The notes under the pieces are model-generated. The model was not told the DNA's origin, did no database searches, and worked only from the letters and a program-made list of their open reading frames with translations. A DNA stretch of 64,000 bases, from contig CAWCXF010000007.1 in NCBI GenBank assembly GCA_963799455.1, positions 62,001 through 126,000 of the forward strand, in the 5' to 3' direction. Positions 25,405 through 34,326 of this stretch are shown here, in pieces. The position numbers and the translations under genes were made by a program. Origin of the DNA: CAWCXF01 sp963799455. Its GTDB lineage: Bacteria; Pseudomonadota; Alphaproteobacteria; Rhodobacterales; Rhodobacteraceae. Position 1 is the first letter of the stretch, and every line of letters starts with the position of its first letter.

Positions 25405-27271
25405 TCTGATTGCCCTCACCCAGCAATTGCTCGGCAGCGCGCGCCACCAGCTCGCGAGCGACGTCTTCCTTGGGCATCTTGTCGAAACTCTCGACCGCGC
25501 TTGAGGTAATGATGTGCACGGTGTTTTCCTCGCCGCCCATGACATCGGTGGAAACATCGTTGGCGATAATCCAGTCGGCGCCCTTGCGCTTGCGCTTGCC
25601 CTTCGCGTTGTCGACCACGTTCTCGGTTTCGGCCGCAAAGCCGATCAACAATTTGGGCCGTTGCTTGCCGCCAGAGACTGTCGCCAGAATATCGGGATTT
25701 TCCGTCAGCATCAGTGCCGGGGGGGCGGAGCCGCGCTTCTTCATTTTCTCTGCCGAAACCGTCTTCGGTCGCCAGTCGGCAACGGCTGCCACCATGAAAG
25801 CGATATCGGCGGGCAGATGGGCTTTGACTTCGCGGGCCATCTGGTCTGCGGATTCGACGTCCACGCGATTGACGCCCGGCGGCGTTGGCAAGGACACAGG
25901 TCCGGACACCAGCGTGACCTTCGCTCCTGCAGCGGCAGCCATCGCGGCGATAGCGTATCCCTGACGGCCCGACGATCTGTTGGCGAGATATCGCACCGGA
26001 TCGATCGGCTCCCAGGTCGGCCCGGCGGTGACGAGCACGTGCTTGCCCTCCAGCGGCCGATAGGAGGGATCGTCCATGAAGATCGGCATTTGCGCCAGCG
26101 GGTCGAGTGCGACCGCGGCCGCCATGGTATCGGGCTGGTCCAGGCTGACTTGCGGATGCGCGCCAGCGTCGAAGGCCACCGGTTGGGGCGCGGCTTTTCC
26201 TGCGCCGGTAATAACGGTGTGATTGATTGCTTCAGGGTCGGTCGGCGGCGCCGACGATGCCGCGCCCTTGCTGGCCAGCAATGGGCCGCCAAGGTCGGGT
26301 TCGGCGTCAGAATCGAAGCCGGGTGCGACATCGCTTTCGCCCAGGTCACCGTCAATGTCGTCGGACTGGGCGGCCTCGTCGGTGTCCTGCCCGTCTTCGA
26401 TGGCATCAAGTTCAGCGAGGCGGGCCGCTTCGGCAGCCTCGGCCTCTTCAAGCGAGGGCAGATCTTCTTCCTCAAATTCCTCTTCGACGACACGGCGAGA
26501 GGTGGAACGCGGGATGATCGCGGACAGCAGGCTTCCCAACCCGCTGCGCGCAGGCGCTTCCACTTCGGGTTCGGGTTCGAGCGCTTCTGCGGCGATATCG
26601 TCTTCCTCGACGAACACATCCTCGTCCGCGATATCGGGCACCGGCTCGATCAATTGTTCTTCATGTTCGTCTGCTGGCGCTGCCGATTGGGCAACCGCCG
26701 CATTTGCGACCGGCTCGCCCAGGCCATGATCCACGCCAGTCGCCTCGGCAATGGCGCGCCAGATAAACTCGGGCTCAGGCAAACGTCCCGGGCCGAATTC
26801 GCCGCAAGCCATCGCCCCTTCGTCAGGGTCCAGCACGGTGACGCCTGCCTCACCCAGCCAGGCGACATTACGCTGGGTCGCCTCATGCTCCCACATACGC
26901 ACATTCATTGCCGGCACAGCCATGACCGGCTTGTCGGTCGCAAGGATCAGCGTGGTCGCCAGATCGTCGGCAATACCAGCCGCCATCTTGGCCATCAGGT
27001 CTGCCGTCGCCGGGCAAACGACCACCATATCGGCAGCTCGCGAGAGCTGGATATGGCCCATCTCGGTCTCGTCCTTGAGATCGAACAGGCTGGTATAGAC
27101 GGGATTTTCGCTAAGCGCGGCAAGCGCCATCGGAGTGACGAACTGCTGGCCGCCATCGGTAACGACGCAAGTCACTTCTCCGCCTGCCTTGCGGATCAGA
27201 CGAACCAGTTCACACGATTTGTAAGCGGCGATGCCGCCGCCCACGACAAGAAGGATATGCGGCGAGCCCAT
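25397..27271 (-). CDS. coaBC: Bifunctional CoaBC (phosphopantothenoylcysteine decarboxylase / phosphopantothenate-cysteine ligase) with a large acidic insert
   Basis: This enzyme makes 4'-phosphopantetheine for coenzyme A in two steps. The CoaC flavodoxin-like domain (residues 1-180) has active His73 (MGHIQLSRAAD), Asn123 (PAMNVRMWEH) and Cys156 (AMACGEFGPGRLPEP). The CoaB ligase domain starts near residue 407 with KHVLVTAGPTWEPIDPVRY and has AAVADWRP and the KRKGADWIIAND CTP-binding region. Typical proteins are about 400 residues. This one is ~624 because of about 225 extra residues between domains, rich in Glu, Asp, Ala and Pro. A start at 27337 would add 22 residues; 27271 is preferred because it opens directly into GSPHILLVVGGG. 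Confidence 0.92.
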   Translation of the reverse strand: MGSPHILLVVGGGIAAYKSCELVRLIRKAGGEVTCVVTDGGQQFVTPMALAALSENPVYTSLFDLKDETEMGHIQLSRAADMVVVCPATADLMAKMAAGIADDLATTLILATDKPVMAVPAMNVRMWEHEATQRNVAWLGEAGVTVLDPDEGAMACGEFGPGRLPEPEFIWRAIAEATGVDHGLGEPVANAAVAQSAAPADEHEEQLIEPVPDIADEDVFVEEDDIAAEALEPEPEVEAPARSGLGSLLSAIIPRSTSRRVVEEEFEEEDLPSLEEAEAAEAARLAELDAIEDGQDTDEAAQSDDIDGDLGESDVAPGFDSDAEPDLGGPLLASKGAASSAPPTDPEAINHTVITGAGKAAPQPVAFDAGAHPQVSLDQPDTMAAAVALDPLAQMPIFMDDPSYRPLEGKHVLVTAGPTWEPIDPVRYLANRSSGRQGYAIAAMAAAAGAKVTLVSGPVSLPTPPGVNRVDVESADQMAREVKAHLPADIAFMVAAVADWRPKTVSAEKMKKRGSAPPALMLTENPDILATVSGGKQRPKLLIGFAAETENVVDNAKGKRKRKGADWIIANDVSTDVMGGEENTVHIITSSAVESFDKMPKEDVARELVARAAEQLLGEGNQND

Positions 27272-27549
27272 GTTTACGCGCCCTTCGTCCACAGGACGGG
27301 CGTCGGCAAAGATGTGGTCCGGCGGATTGATGCCCATACTACCATACGGCGCTTGCTAGCGCCCCCTGCTCGCTTACGCCAGTTTTGCCAGTCCGTGATC
27401 CCCAAGCGAGCATACAGACTGGCGCAATCGGCTTCATGAGCGAATGGTAATACCAAATTTACCCTTACTTACGGCTAAGCGCGATGGTTAATGTCGGCGG
27501 AGGGTTCTTTAACCTTTGGCGGGTTGAACACGCGGCAAGCGGGCGGCCA

Positions 27550-29109
27550 TTATGCGAAGTGCTGGACCGCCGCCAGAATTGCCGCGCCCACACCGCCCGC
27601 GACCACATAGCGCAGCCATTGGCTGGCCGAGCCACGCGCTTGCCGGTCCCGCTCCCACATCAATTGGACCTTGGGAATGGGTGGAGGTTCGGGCGCGCCG
27701 CCCTTGGGCGGATACATCTCTTCCAGCCGCCGGATCAGCGCAGGCACGCCCAGCAAGGTTTCGGTATCTGCGCGAATGCGGTCGGCCAGCGCTGATTCAG
27801 GCCCCAGCTCGTCGCGTATCCAGCTGCGAACATAAGGCGCGCTTACATCCCACATGTTGATCGCCGGGTTCAATTGGGTCGCAATGCCTTCGACCATGAC
27901 CATCGTCTTTTGCAACAACAGCAAATGCGGCTGGGTTTGCATGTCGAAGTCGCGAGTAATGGCGAACAGTCCGTCCAGCATCTGGCCCACCGACAGCTCG
28001 CTTACCGGCTTGCCGCGCATGGGTTCGCCCACGGCCCTCAACGCGGTCGCAAACTCCCCGACCGAATGATAGCTCGGCACATATTGCGCCTCGAAATGGA
28101 TTTCCGCGACACGGCGGTAATTGCCGGTCGTCAGACCATAGAGGATTTCCGCCAGCCAGGCCCGCGCGCGCCGGTCGATCCGGCCCATGATGCCGAAATC
28201 GATAGCGACGACGGTGCCGTCGGCCTCAACGAACAGATTGCCCTGGTGCATATCGGCATGGAAGAAGCCGGCGCTGATTGCCTGCGTCAGGAAGGCCAGC
28301 ACCAGCTTGTTCGCCAGTTCCGGCAGATCGTGTCCCGCTGCGACCAGATCCTCGGTCCGGCTGATCTTGATGCCGTCGACCCATGCGATCGTCATGACCC
28401 GGCCATTGGTGCGGTCCCAGTCGATATCGGGCACGCGGTAACCTTCGATACCGATCATCGCCTCGGCCAGTTCGGACGCCGAGGCAGCCTCGCGCCGCAA
28501 GTCCAGTTCGCGCAAGGTCCAGCGCTTGAAATTGGCGATGGTCAGTTGCGGGCGCAGCCGGCGCGCCTCATCGCTGCCCAGCGCCTCAAGATGGGCAGCA
28601 GCCCATTCATACGTGGCGATATCCCTGGCAAAGCGTTCGCGAATACCGGGTTTCAGCACCTTGATGGCAACTTGCCGGCCATCGATGGTCACGCCGCGAT
28701 GCACCTGCGCGATGGAGGCAGACCCGATGGGCGCTTCCTCGACACTGGCGAACAGGGTTTCGAGCGGCGCTTCGAAACTGGTTTCGATCACCTGCTTGAT
28801 CTGGCTGAAAGGGACAGGCGGCAAATCGTCCTGCAGGCTCAGCAGGTTCTGAACGGCCTCGGGGCCGACCAGATCGGGGCGCGTCGCCAGTGTCTGACCC
28901 AGCTTGATTGCGGCAGGCCCAATGTCGCGAAACGCGCTGGCGTAATCGGGCTCGCGCTTCTTGCGGGTGCCGATTGAGAAGATGGCGATCAGCCGCTTGA
29001 CCGGCGCAGGTGTGTTGGGGTCGTTTTGTATCCCGCGAAGCGCACCGTGGCGCGCCAGGGTCCGGGCCCATTTGCCCAACCGCCAGATGTGTGTGGCTGG
29101 CCGCGTCAT
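27550..29109 (-). CDS. ubiB: Ubiquinone biosynthesis kinase-like protein UbiB
   Basis: A 519-residue atypical kinase-like ATPase of the ABC1/ADCK family, needed for ubiquinone synthesis at the inner membrane. Marks: the AIKLGQTLATRPD (KxGQ) motif, the lysine in VAIKVLKPG, a catalytic-loop-like FFHADMHQGNLF, metal-binding AIDFGIMG, and a C-terminal membrane helix (LRYVVAGGVGAAILAAV). The start at ATG 29109 is chosen over an open but unconserved extension. It lies 46 bases after ubiE and upstream of coaBC and dut on the same strand. Confidence 0.95.
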   Translation of the reverse strand: MTRPATHIWRLGKWARTLARHGALRGIQNDPNTPAPVKRLIAIFSIGTRKKREPDYASAFRDIGPAAIKLGQTLATRPDLVGPEAVQNLLSLQDDLPPVPFSQIKQVIETSFEAPLETLFASVEEAPIGSASIAQVHRGVTIDGRQVAIKVLKPGIRERFARDIATYEWAAAHLEALGSDEARRLRPQLTIANFKRWTLRELDLRREAASASELAEAMIGIEGYRVPDIDWDRTNGRVMTIAWVDGIKISRTEDLVAAGHDLPELANKLVLAFLTQAISAGFFHADMHQGNLFVEADGTVVAIDFGIMGRIDRRARAWLAEILYGLTTGNYRRVAEIHFEAQYVPSYHSVGEFATALRAVGEPMRGKPVSELSVGQMLDGLFAITRDFDMQTQPHLLLLQKTMVMVEGIATQLNPAINMWDVSAPYVRSWIRDELGPESALADRIRADTETLLGVPALIRRLEEMYPPKGGAPEPPPIPKVQLMWERDRQARGSASQWLRYVVAGGVGAAILAAVQHFA

Positions 29110-29155
29110 AGCGCGCCCCAATGCAGTGACCGGTGCATCGACCCGTTCGCCATCG

Positions 29156-29936
29156 TCAAATCTTCCAGCCCGAATGGATAGCGACCGCACCGCCAAGGAT
29201 CGGCTCGACCTTGGTCTGGACAAAGCCCGCATTGGCGATCATCGCTTCGAACCGCTCCATTTCCGGAAAACGCCGGATGGATTCTGCCAGATAGCGATAG
29301 GATTCCTCGTCGCCCGCAATGGCCTTGCCCAATTGCGGCATGACCTTGTGCGAATAGGCGTCGTAAATGTCCTTGAAACCCGGCCAGGTCGTCGTGGAAA
29401 ACTCCATGCAGTAAAAGCGGCCACCGTATTTCAGGACGCGGTGCGCCTCCGCCAGAGCTTTTTCTATGTAGGTCACGTTCCTGATGCCGAACACGATGGT
29501 GTAGGCATCGAAGGCGCGGCTTGAGAAGGCAAGCTCCTCGGCGTTCTGGCGGCTCCAGACCAGCCCGTCGATGCCGCGGTCCATTGCTCTTTCAATCCCG
29601 ACATCCAGCATTTCCTGATTGATGTCGGACACGGTGATGGCGGCTCCGCTGTCAGCCATGCGGAACGCGATGTCGCCCGTGCCGCCCGCCATGTCGAGAA
29701 TGGCCTCACTCAGCTTGCGGTTTCACCCGCCGCACGAACCGGTCCTTCCACAAGCGGTGCATCCCGCCCGACATCGCATCGTTCATTATGTCGTATTTTT
29801 CGGCCACCCGGCTGAAGACTTCACCGACTTTCGCTGTCTTTTCGTCTGCCGCCACATCGGCGTAACCGAATGAGACAGTGCGGGATTCTTCGGTCAACGC
29901 TGGCTCGCCGGGTCTGTCGTATCTGGTGTCGCTCAT
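29156..29936 (-). CDS. ubiE: Ubiquinone/menaquinone methyltransferase UbiE, one frameshift
   Basis: UbiE is the C-methyltransferase of quinone synthesis. The N-terminal part (29936 to about 29708) reads SFGYADVAADEK, VFSRVAEKYDIMNDAMS, then RRVKPQAE and a TGA stop. Skipping one base restores EAILDMAGGTGDIAFRM, the SAM-binding motif, and the rest of the protein to 29156 (VFGIRNV, MEFSTTTWPGF, SIRRFP). Total length is 3n+1, so one surplus base near 29708 explains the break. The protein is expected to be essential for respiration in this organism, so sequence error is likely. It is first in the ubiE-ubiB-coaBC-dut group and divergent from mutM. Confidence 0.9.
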
Positions 29937-29994
29937 GGCGAGGAGCCTTAGGGGCAATTGTGCGCGCCGCAAAGGGTGTTAGGAGCGTTGCGCT

Positions 29995-30810
29995 ATGCCC
30001 GAACTGCCCGAAGTCGAAACCACCGTGCGCGGGCTCGCCCGCTTTCTCGAAGGAGAGCGCATCACTGGCGTGCGCATCAACCGCCCCGACATGCGGTTTC
30101 CGTTCCCCGAAGGTCTGGTCCAGCACCTGACCGGCGCGCGCATCACCCATTTGTCGCGCCGTGCCAAATACGGCCTGCTGCATTCCGACCGCGATCATGC
30201 GCTGGTCTTTCATCTTGGCATGAGCGGACGATGGCGGATCGATTACGATGCTGATGAAAAACACGACCACCTCGTGCTGGAAACAGGCGATCATCGGTTC
30301 GCCCTTAACGATCCGCGTCGGTTTGGCTGGGTCGACTGGGTTGGCGAGGACAGCCTCGATGCCTGGCCCGGCTTTGCCAAACTCGGTCCCGAACCGCTCG
30401 GGGATGCGCTTGACCATCATCATTTAAAGAGTGCGCTGAAATCCAAGGTCACACCGATCAAGCTGGCCTTGCTGGATCAGCGCGTCGTCGCAGGCCTGGG
30501 CAATATCTATGTGTGCGAGGCGCTGCATCGCGCCCATATCCACCCGCGCAAGCCGGCAGGCAAAGTCAGTGGCCCGGCGCTGGCCCGGCTGGTCCTCACC
30601 ATTCGCGAGGTCCTCGAGCAATCGATCCGCGACGGCGGCTCAAGCTTGCGCGACTTCGCTCATCCCGATGGCGAGCTTGGCTATTTCGCGACCAACTTCC
30701 GCGTCTACGGACGCGAGGGCGCTGCATGCCTTGGCTGCAAGACGGGGACTGTCCGGCAAATCGTTCAGGGTGGACGCAGCACATGGTTCTGCCCGCACTG
30801 TCAAAAATAA
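29995..30810 (+). CDS. mutM: Formamidopyrimidine-DNA glycosylase
   Basis: A 271-residue bifunctional glycosylase/AP lyase that removes 8-oxoguanine. The N terminus PELPEVETTVRG supplies the catalytic proline and Glu. The H2TH region contains LGNIYVCEALHRAHI. The C-terminal zinc finger is CLGCKTG through STWFCPHCQK. The length and start (ATG 29995) are standard. It is divergent from ubiE, a conserved arrangement in alphaproteobacteria. Its stop codon lies inside the first unit of a 15-bp tandem repeat. Confidence 0.97.
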   Translation: MPELPEVETTVRGLARFLEGERITGVRINRPDMRFPFPEGLVQHLTGARITHLSRRAKYGLLHSDRDHALVFHLGMSGRWRIDYDADEKHDHLVLETGDHRFALNDPRRFGWVDWVGEDSLDAWPGFAKLGPEPLGDALDHHHLKSALKSKVTPIKLALLDQRVVAGLGNIYVCEALHRAHIHPRKPAGKVSGPALARLVLTIREVLEQSIRDGGSSLRDFAHPDGELGYFATNFRVYGREGAACLGCKTGTVRQIVQGGRSTWFCPHCQK

Positions 30811-30848
30811 CGGGGTCGAAAATAACGGGGTCAAAAATAACGGGGTCA
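30804..30848. repeat. Tandem repeat 3 x 15 bp covering the mutM stop
   Basis: Three units of AAAATAACGGGGTC plus G or A, nearly perfect. Since 15 is a multiple of three, each unit repeats the mutM TAA stop in frame (30808, 30823, 30838). Confidence 0.9.
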
Positions 30849-31069
30849 AGACTAACTGGCGAAAACAAAGAGGCCATCTCAACGGGCAAGATCCCTCGCG
30901 AAGTTGCACCGTTACAAAGTCCGGTTTAGGCCAAAGCCCGTCGCAAAGCTTGACCAATCCGGACCTCGTCGCTATCTGCGCCTCTTTCCGGCGGTTCTCC
31001 GCCGTTTTCGCACATGCAATCGACGACACCAGGGATCGCTTCAGACGAGACCCGACACGAAGGACAAAC

Positions 31070-31330
31070 ATGGCCAATACGCCACAAGCCAAAAAGCGGA
31101 TCCGCCGCAACGCTCGCCGCGAAGAGATCAATACCGCACGCGTGAGCCGCATTCGCAACTACCTCAAGCGCGTCGAAACCGCGATTGAAGGCGGCGACAG
31201 CAAAGCTGCCAGTGAAGCGCTTCGTGCAGCCCAGCCCGAGCTTGCTCGCGGTGTGGCGCGCGGCGTCTTTCACAAGAACACAGCGGCCCGCAAGATGAGC
31301 CGCCTGTCCAAGCAAGTCGCCGCTCTCTGA
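31070..31330 (+). CDS. rpsT: 30S ribosomal protein S20
   Basis: An 86-residue basic protein that binds 16S rRNA early in 30S assembly. The family start MANTPQAKKRIRRNARR and the helical middle (INTARVSRIRNYLKRVE) are clear, as is the C-terminal KNTAARKMSRLSKQV. AAGGA lies 6 bases before ATG 31070. A frame open upstream is not used. The position between mutM and dnaA is the standard alphaproteobacterial order. Confidence 0.97.
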   Translation: MANTPQAKKRIRRNARREEINTARVSRIRNYLKRVETAIEGGDSKAASEALRAAQPELARGVARGVFHKNTAARKMSRLSKQVAAL

Positions 31331-31382
31331 TTCGCTTCCGGAGAGGTGATTCTCTCCATTTGAAAGCATCGCTGATAGCTCC

Positions 31383-31410
31383 AAGGGTCGGTACCACGGT
31401 ACCGGCCCTT
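31383..31410 (+). terminator. Hairpin after rpsT, probable terminator
   Basis: A 13-bp stem, AAGGGTCGGTACC / GGTACCGGCCCTT, with a 2-base gap (one T-G pair). No long T run follows (CGCTTGTG), so termination may be weak. Confidence 0.55.
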
Positions 31411-31834
31411 CGCTTGTGTGCTGTCAGAACAACCGATCTCTCGGTCACAGCAGCAGCCGAGCGCCAAAACTCTAGCAAATACAACAATTCGGATGCAGTC
31501 CAGCCGAATTTACAGCATTTTCAATGACTTGAATGCACTTGTGCGCCTCTCGTCAAGTCAACACAAATATTTCAGATTTTTTGCACCTCGCGCTCTTGCC
31601 TGTTTTGTCCGAGCGTTCATAACTAGGGACACACCTGGGGCGGGACAGTCCGGGTTCTAGAGATCGAAGATGGGGCGTCACCCGGAAGTGGGATTTCGGG
31701 ATATGGCGAAGCTGTGTCTTCATGAGGTGAGCATGATGGGTGGATCGGCGTAGGACCGCCGGATCGTTGGGGTATGTTTGATGGTGCAAAAAATGATGCG
31801 CGCTGGTTTTAAGCGCGAGAACACAGGGGATAGC
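31411..31834. other. Intergenic region upstream of dnaA
   Basis: About 420 bases without a supported gene. The part from 31470 to 31620 is clearly AT-richer than the surroundings and probably holds the dnaA promoter. I looked for TTATNCACA boxes here and found none that match well, so I do not call an origin. Confidence 0.5.
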
Positions 31835-33241
31835 ATGGAAGATCTGGAAGCCGTGAACCTGGCGGCAGACTGGGCCGACATCAGCCAGGGCCTACGCAAA
31901 GATCTCGGACACCAGCTCCACTCGCAATGGATCAAGCCGATCCAGGTCGGAGCCCTTTGCTATGAAAGCGGCACGCTCGATCTGTATTTGCCAACGGAAT
32001 TTTCCGCCAATTGGGTCAAGGACCGCTTTGCCGACCGTTTGAGCCTGGCGTGGAAAATCGCGCGCGGCGAAGTGAAGCACGTTCGCATCTCGGTGCACCC
32101 CAATCGTCGCAAGCTGCCTGACCTTTCCCTTGGCAACAGCCGACGCGCCGCCAACGATGGCGGAGCATCGGTTATCGCCATTGCTGCCGATACGCTGGGC
32201 GATGCCGGCTTTACCTCCAGCGTAGGCCTTGACCCGTCATTGACCTTCGCTGCTTTCGTGACCGGCGAGGCGAATGTTCTTGCCTGCAACGCGGCGCAGC
32301 GGATGGCAGCGACAGAAAAGCCGCAGTTCTCGCCGCTTTACCTCAAGGGTGCGACCGGACAGGGCAAGACCCATCTGCTGCACGCGATCGGTCATGCCTA
32401 CCTTCAGGCCCATCCTCGGGCGCGCATCTTCTATTGCAGCGCCGAGCGCTTCATGATCGAATTCGTCCAGGCTCTGAAAGCCAATCAGATGATGGAATTC
32501 AAGGCGCGCCTTCGCTCCTTCGACCTGTTGCTGGTTGACGACATCCAGTTCATCATCGGCAAGGCCAGCGCTCAGGAAGAGCTGCTGTACACGATCGATG
32601 CCCTGCTGGCCGAGGGCAAGCGGCTGATTTTTGCCGCCGACCGCGCGCCGCAAGCACTGGACGGGGTCGAACCACGCCTGTTGTCGCGTTTGTCGATGGG
32701 CCTGGTTGCCGATATCCAGTCCGCCGACATCGATTTGCGACGCCAGATCCTCGATTCCAAGTTGACCCGGTTCGCTCCGCTCGAAGTGCCGGACGATGTG
32801 ATCGAATTCCTTGCCCGCACGATTACCCGCAACGTTCGCGAGCTGGTCGGCGGCCTCAACAAGCTGATCGCCTATGCACAGCTGACCGGCCAGGAAGTCT
32901 CGCTCCAGTTGGCCGACGAACAATTGACCGATATCCTGTCGGCCAATCGTCGCCGCATTACCATCGACGAGATCCAGCGCACGGTCTGCCAGTTTTACCG
33001 GATCGACCGCAGCGAGATGAGCTCCAAGCGACGGGCTCGCGCAGTGGTCAGGCCGCGCCAGGTCGCGATGTATTTGTCAAAAGTGCTCACTCCGCGCAGC
33101 TATCCGGAAATCGGGCGCAAGTTTGGCGGGCGCGATCACTCGACCGTCATACACGCGGTCCGCCTGATCGAGGATCTTCGCGAGCGCGACGCCGACATGG
33201 ATGGCGATGTAAGGAGCCTGCTGCGTCAGCTGGAGAGCTGA
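31835..33241 (+). CDS. dnaA: Chromosomal replication initiator DnaA
   Basis: A 468-residue AAA+ initiator that binds DnaA boxes and opens oriC. N-terminal domain I is followed by a linker and the ATPase domain, with Walker A GATGQGKTHLL (about residues 171-181), Walker B LLLVDDIQFI (about 230-239) and the sensor region LSRLSMGLVADIQ. The C-terminal DNA-binding domain IV has the DnaA signature FGGRDHSTVIHAVR. Start ATG 31835 is chosen because a GGGG-containing stretch precedes it; the frame also offers ATGs at 31778 and 31781. Confidence 0.96.
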   Translation: MEDLEAVNLAADWADISQGLRKDLGHQLHSQWIKPIQVGALCYESGTLDLYLPTEFSANWVKDRFADRLSLAWKIARGEVKHVRISVHPNRRKLPDLSLGNSRRAANDGGASVIAIAADTLGDAGFTSSVGLDPSLTFAAFVTGEANVLACNAAQRMAATEKPQFSPLYLKGATGQGKTHLLHAIGHAYLQAHPRARIFYCSAERFMIEFVQALKANQMMEFKARLRSFDLLLVDDIQFIIGKASAQEELLYTIDALLAEGKRLIFAADRAPQALDGVEPRLLSRLSMGLVADIQSADIDLRRQILDSKLTRFAPLEVPDDVIEFLARTITRNVRELVGGLNKLIAYAQLTGQEVSLQLADEQLTDILSANRRRITIDEIQRTVCQFYRIDRSEMSSKRRARAVVRPRQVAMYLSKVLTPRSYPEIGRKFGGRDHSTVIHAVRLIEDLRERDADMDGDVRSLLRQLES

Positions 33242-33294
33242 GCCGTACTCCTTTGGCAACCCTGCGTTTCCACCAGTTCCCAACACGATCTCGA

Positions 33295-33316
33295 CCGAAC
33301 CCTCCACAGGGTTCGG
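33295..33316 (+). terminator. Hairpin after dnaA
   Basis: A perfect 9-bp inverted repeat, CCGAACCCT / AGGGTTCGG, with a 4-base loop (CCAC), 53 bases after the dnaA stop. No T run follows, so it may be a terminator or a structural element. Confidence 0.45.
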
Positions 33317-33332
33317 CCCGGTTGCGAGCGTC

Positions 33333-33364
33333 TCATCCACAGCTTGTCGACAGCTTGCCCACAG
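33333..33364. promoter_or_regulatory. DnaA-box-like cluster downstream of dnaA
   Basis: TCATCCACA (33333-33341) differs from the DnaA box TTATCCACA at one base, and TTGCCCACA (33356-33364) differs at two. A further CCTCCACA lies at 33300. They may be a local DnaA-titration or regulatory patch; evidence is by eye only. Confidence 0.3.
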
Positions 33365-33382
33365 GCTTGCTAAAGCGGAGAC

Positions 33383-34153
33383 ATGTCCCTCCCTCCTGAC
33401 CGTCTCGACAGATTCGCGCGCCATATCGTGCTGCCCGAGATCGGCGGAGCGGGGCAGGTCGCGCTGGCGGACAAGCACGTGGTGCTGATTGGCCTTGGCG
33501 GGATCGGTTCGCCCGCGCTTCAGTATCTCGCGGCCGCAGGGATCGGACGACTGACGCTGGTCGATGACGATGTTGTCGCCACCAGCAATCTGCAACGCCA
33601 GACCATCTTTACCGAACGCGATGTCGGTCACGGCAAGGCTGTAATCGCACGGCAATGGCTCGCCGATTTCGATCGCAAGCTGGACGTCACAATCAGCGAC
33701 AAGCGGCTGGACAAGAGCAACACTGGCGCTGTCATCGACGCAGCCGATCTGGTGCTCGACGGAACTGACAATTTTGCAACGCGGCTCGCTGTGTCCGATG
33801 CCTGTGTAGCTGCCGCAGTGCCTCTCCTTTCGGCCGCGGTCGGCCGCTTTCAGGGACAGGTTGGCGCGTTTGCCGGACATCTGGCTGATCGGGCCTGTTA
33901 CCGCTGTTTCGTCGGCGATGCTTTCGATGCGGAGGACTGCGACACTTGCGCCGAGGACGGCATGCTGGGTGCAATGGTCGGCTGGGTCGGCAGCTTTGCC
34001 GCTATGCAGGCGGTTCGGTTGCTGTTGTCGGGAGCCGCGGCCTTCGGCGATCCGCAGTTTGGCAAGCTGCACATCCTTGACGGAATGACGCCCGGCTTGC
34101 GAACCTTGTCCATTGCCAAGGACCCCGGCTGCAACGGTTGTGGTGCGCCCTGA
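33383..34153 (+). CDS. ThiF/MoeB/HesA-family adenylyltransferase
   Basis: A 256-residue E1-like enzyme that would adenylate the C-terminal glycine of a sulfur-carrier protein (ThiS or MoaD). It has the Rossmann nucleotide motif VLIGLGGIGSPALQYL, the TLVDDDVVATSNLQRQ signature, the DGTDNFATRLAVSDAC active region, and zinc-binding pairs CYRC and CNGC near the C terminus. The family cannot be split into ThiF or MoeB from this sequence alone, and no carrier gene is nearby. The ATG at 33383 lies 141 bases after dnaA. Confidence 0.88.
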   Translation: MSLPPDRLDRFARHIVLPEIGGAGQVALADKHVVLIGLGGIGSPALQYLAAAGIGRLTLVDDDVVATSNLQRQTIFTERDVGHGKAVIARQWLADFDRKLDVTISDKRLDKSNTGAVIDAADLVLDGTDNFATRLAVSDACVAAAVPLLSAAVGRFQGQVGAFAGHLADRACYRCFVGDAFDAEDCDTCAEDGMLGAMVGWVGSFAAMQAVRLLLSGAAAFGDPQFGKLHILDGMTPGLRTLSIAKDPGCNGCGAP

Positions 34154-34326
34154 ACTATCGGTTGGAGCGCGGCCAATAGCCCTTGGTCGGGGCGTATGAC
34201 AGCCGAAGGATCGCCTCGCCGCACACCCTTGCCAAGCAACACGCTCACAACTCCTTAAAGGTTAATACCTAGACGAGCCGTTCATTGTCGCCTGATCAGT
34301 TTGGATGGATATTCTCCGCGAGATTT

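Noticed and set aside
25514..27439. 641-codon plus-strand frame opposite coaBC
   Set aside because: Antisense shadow of a conserved gene, full of His/Arg-rich text without motifs.
31331..31834. Possible oriC between rpsT and dnaA
   Set aside because: AT-rich, but no clear DnaA boxes by eye; in related alphaproteobacteria the origin is elsewhere (near hemE).
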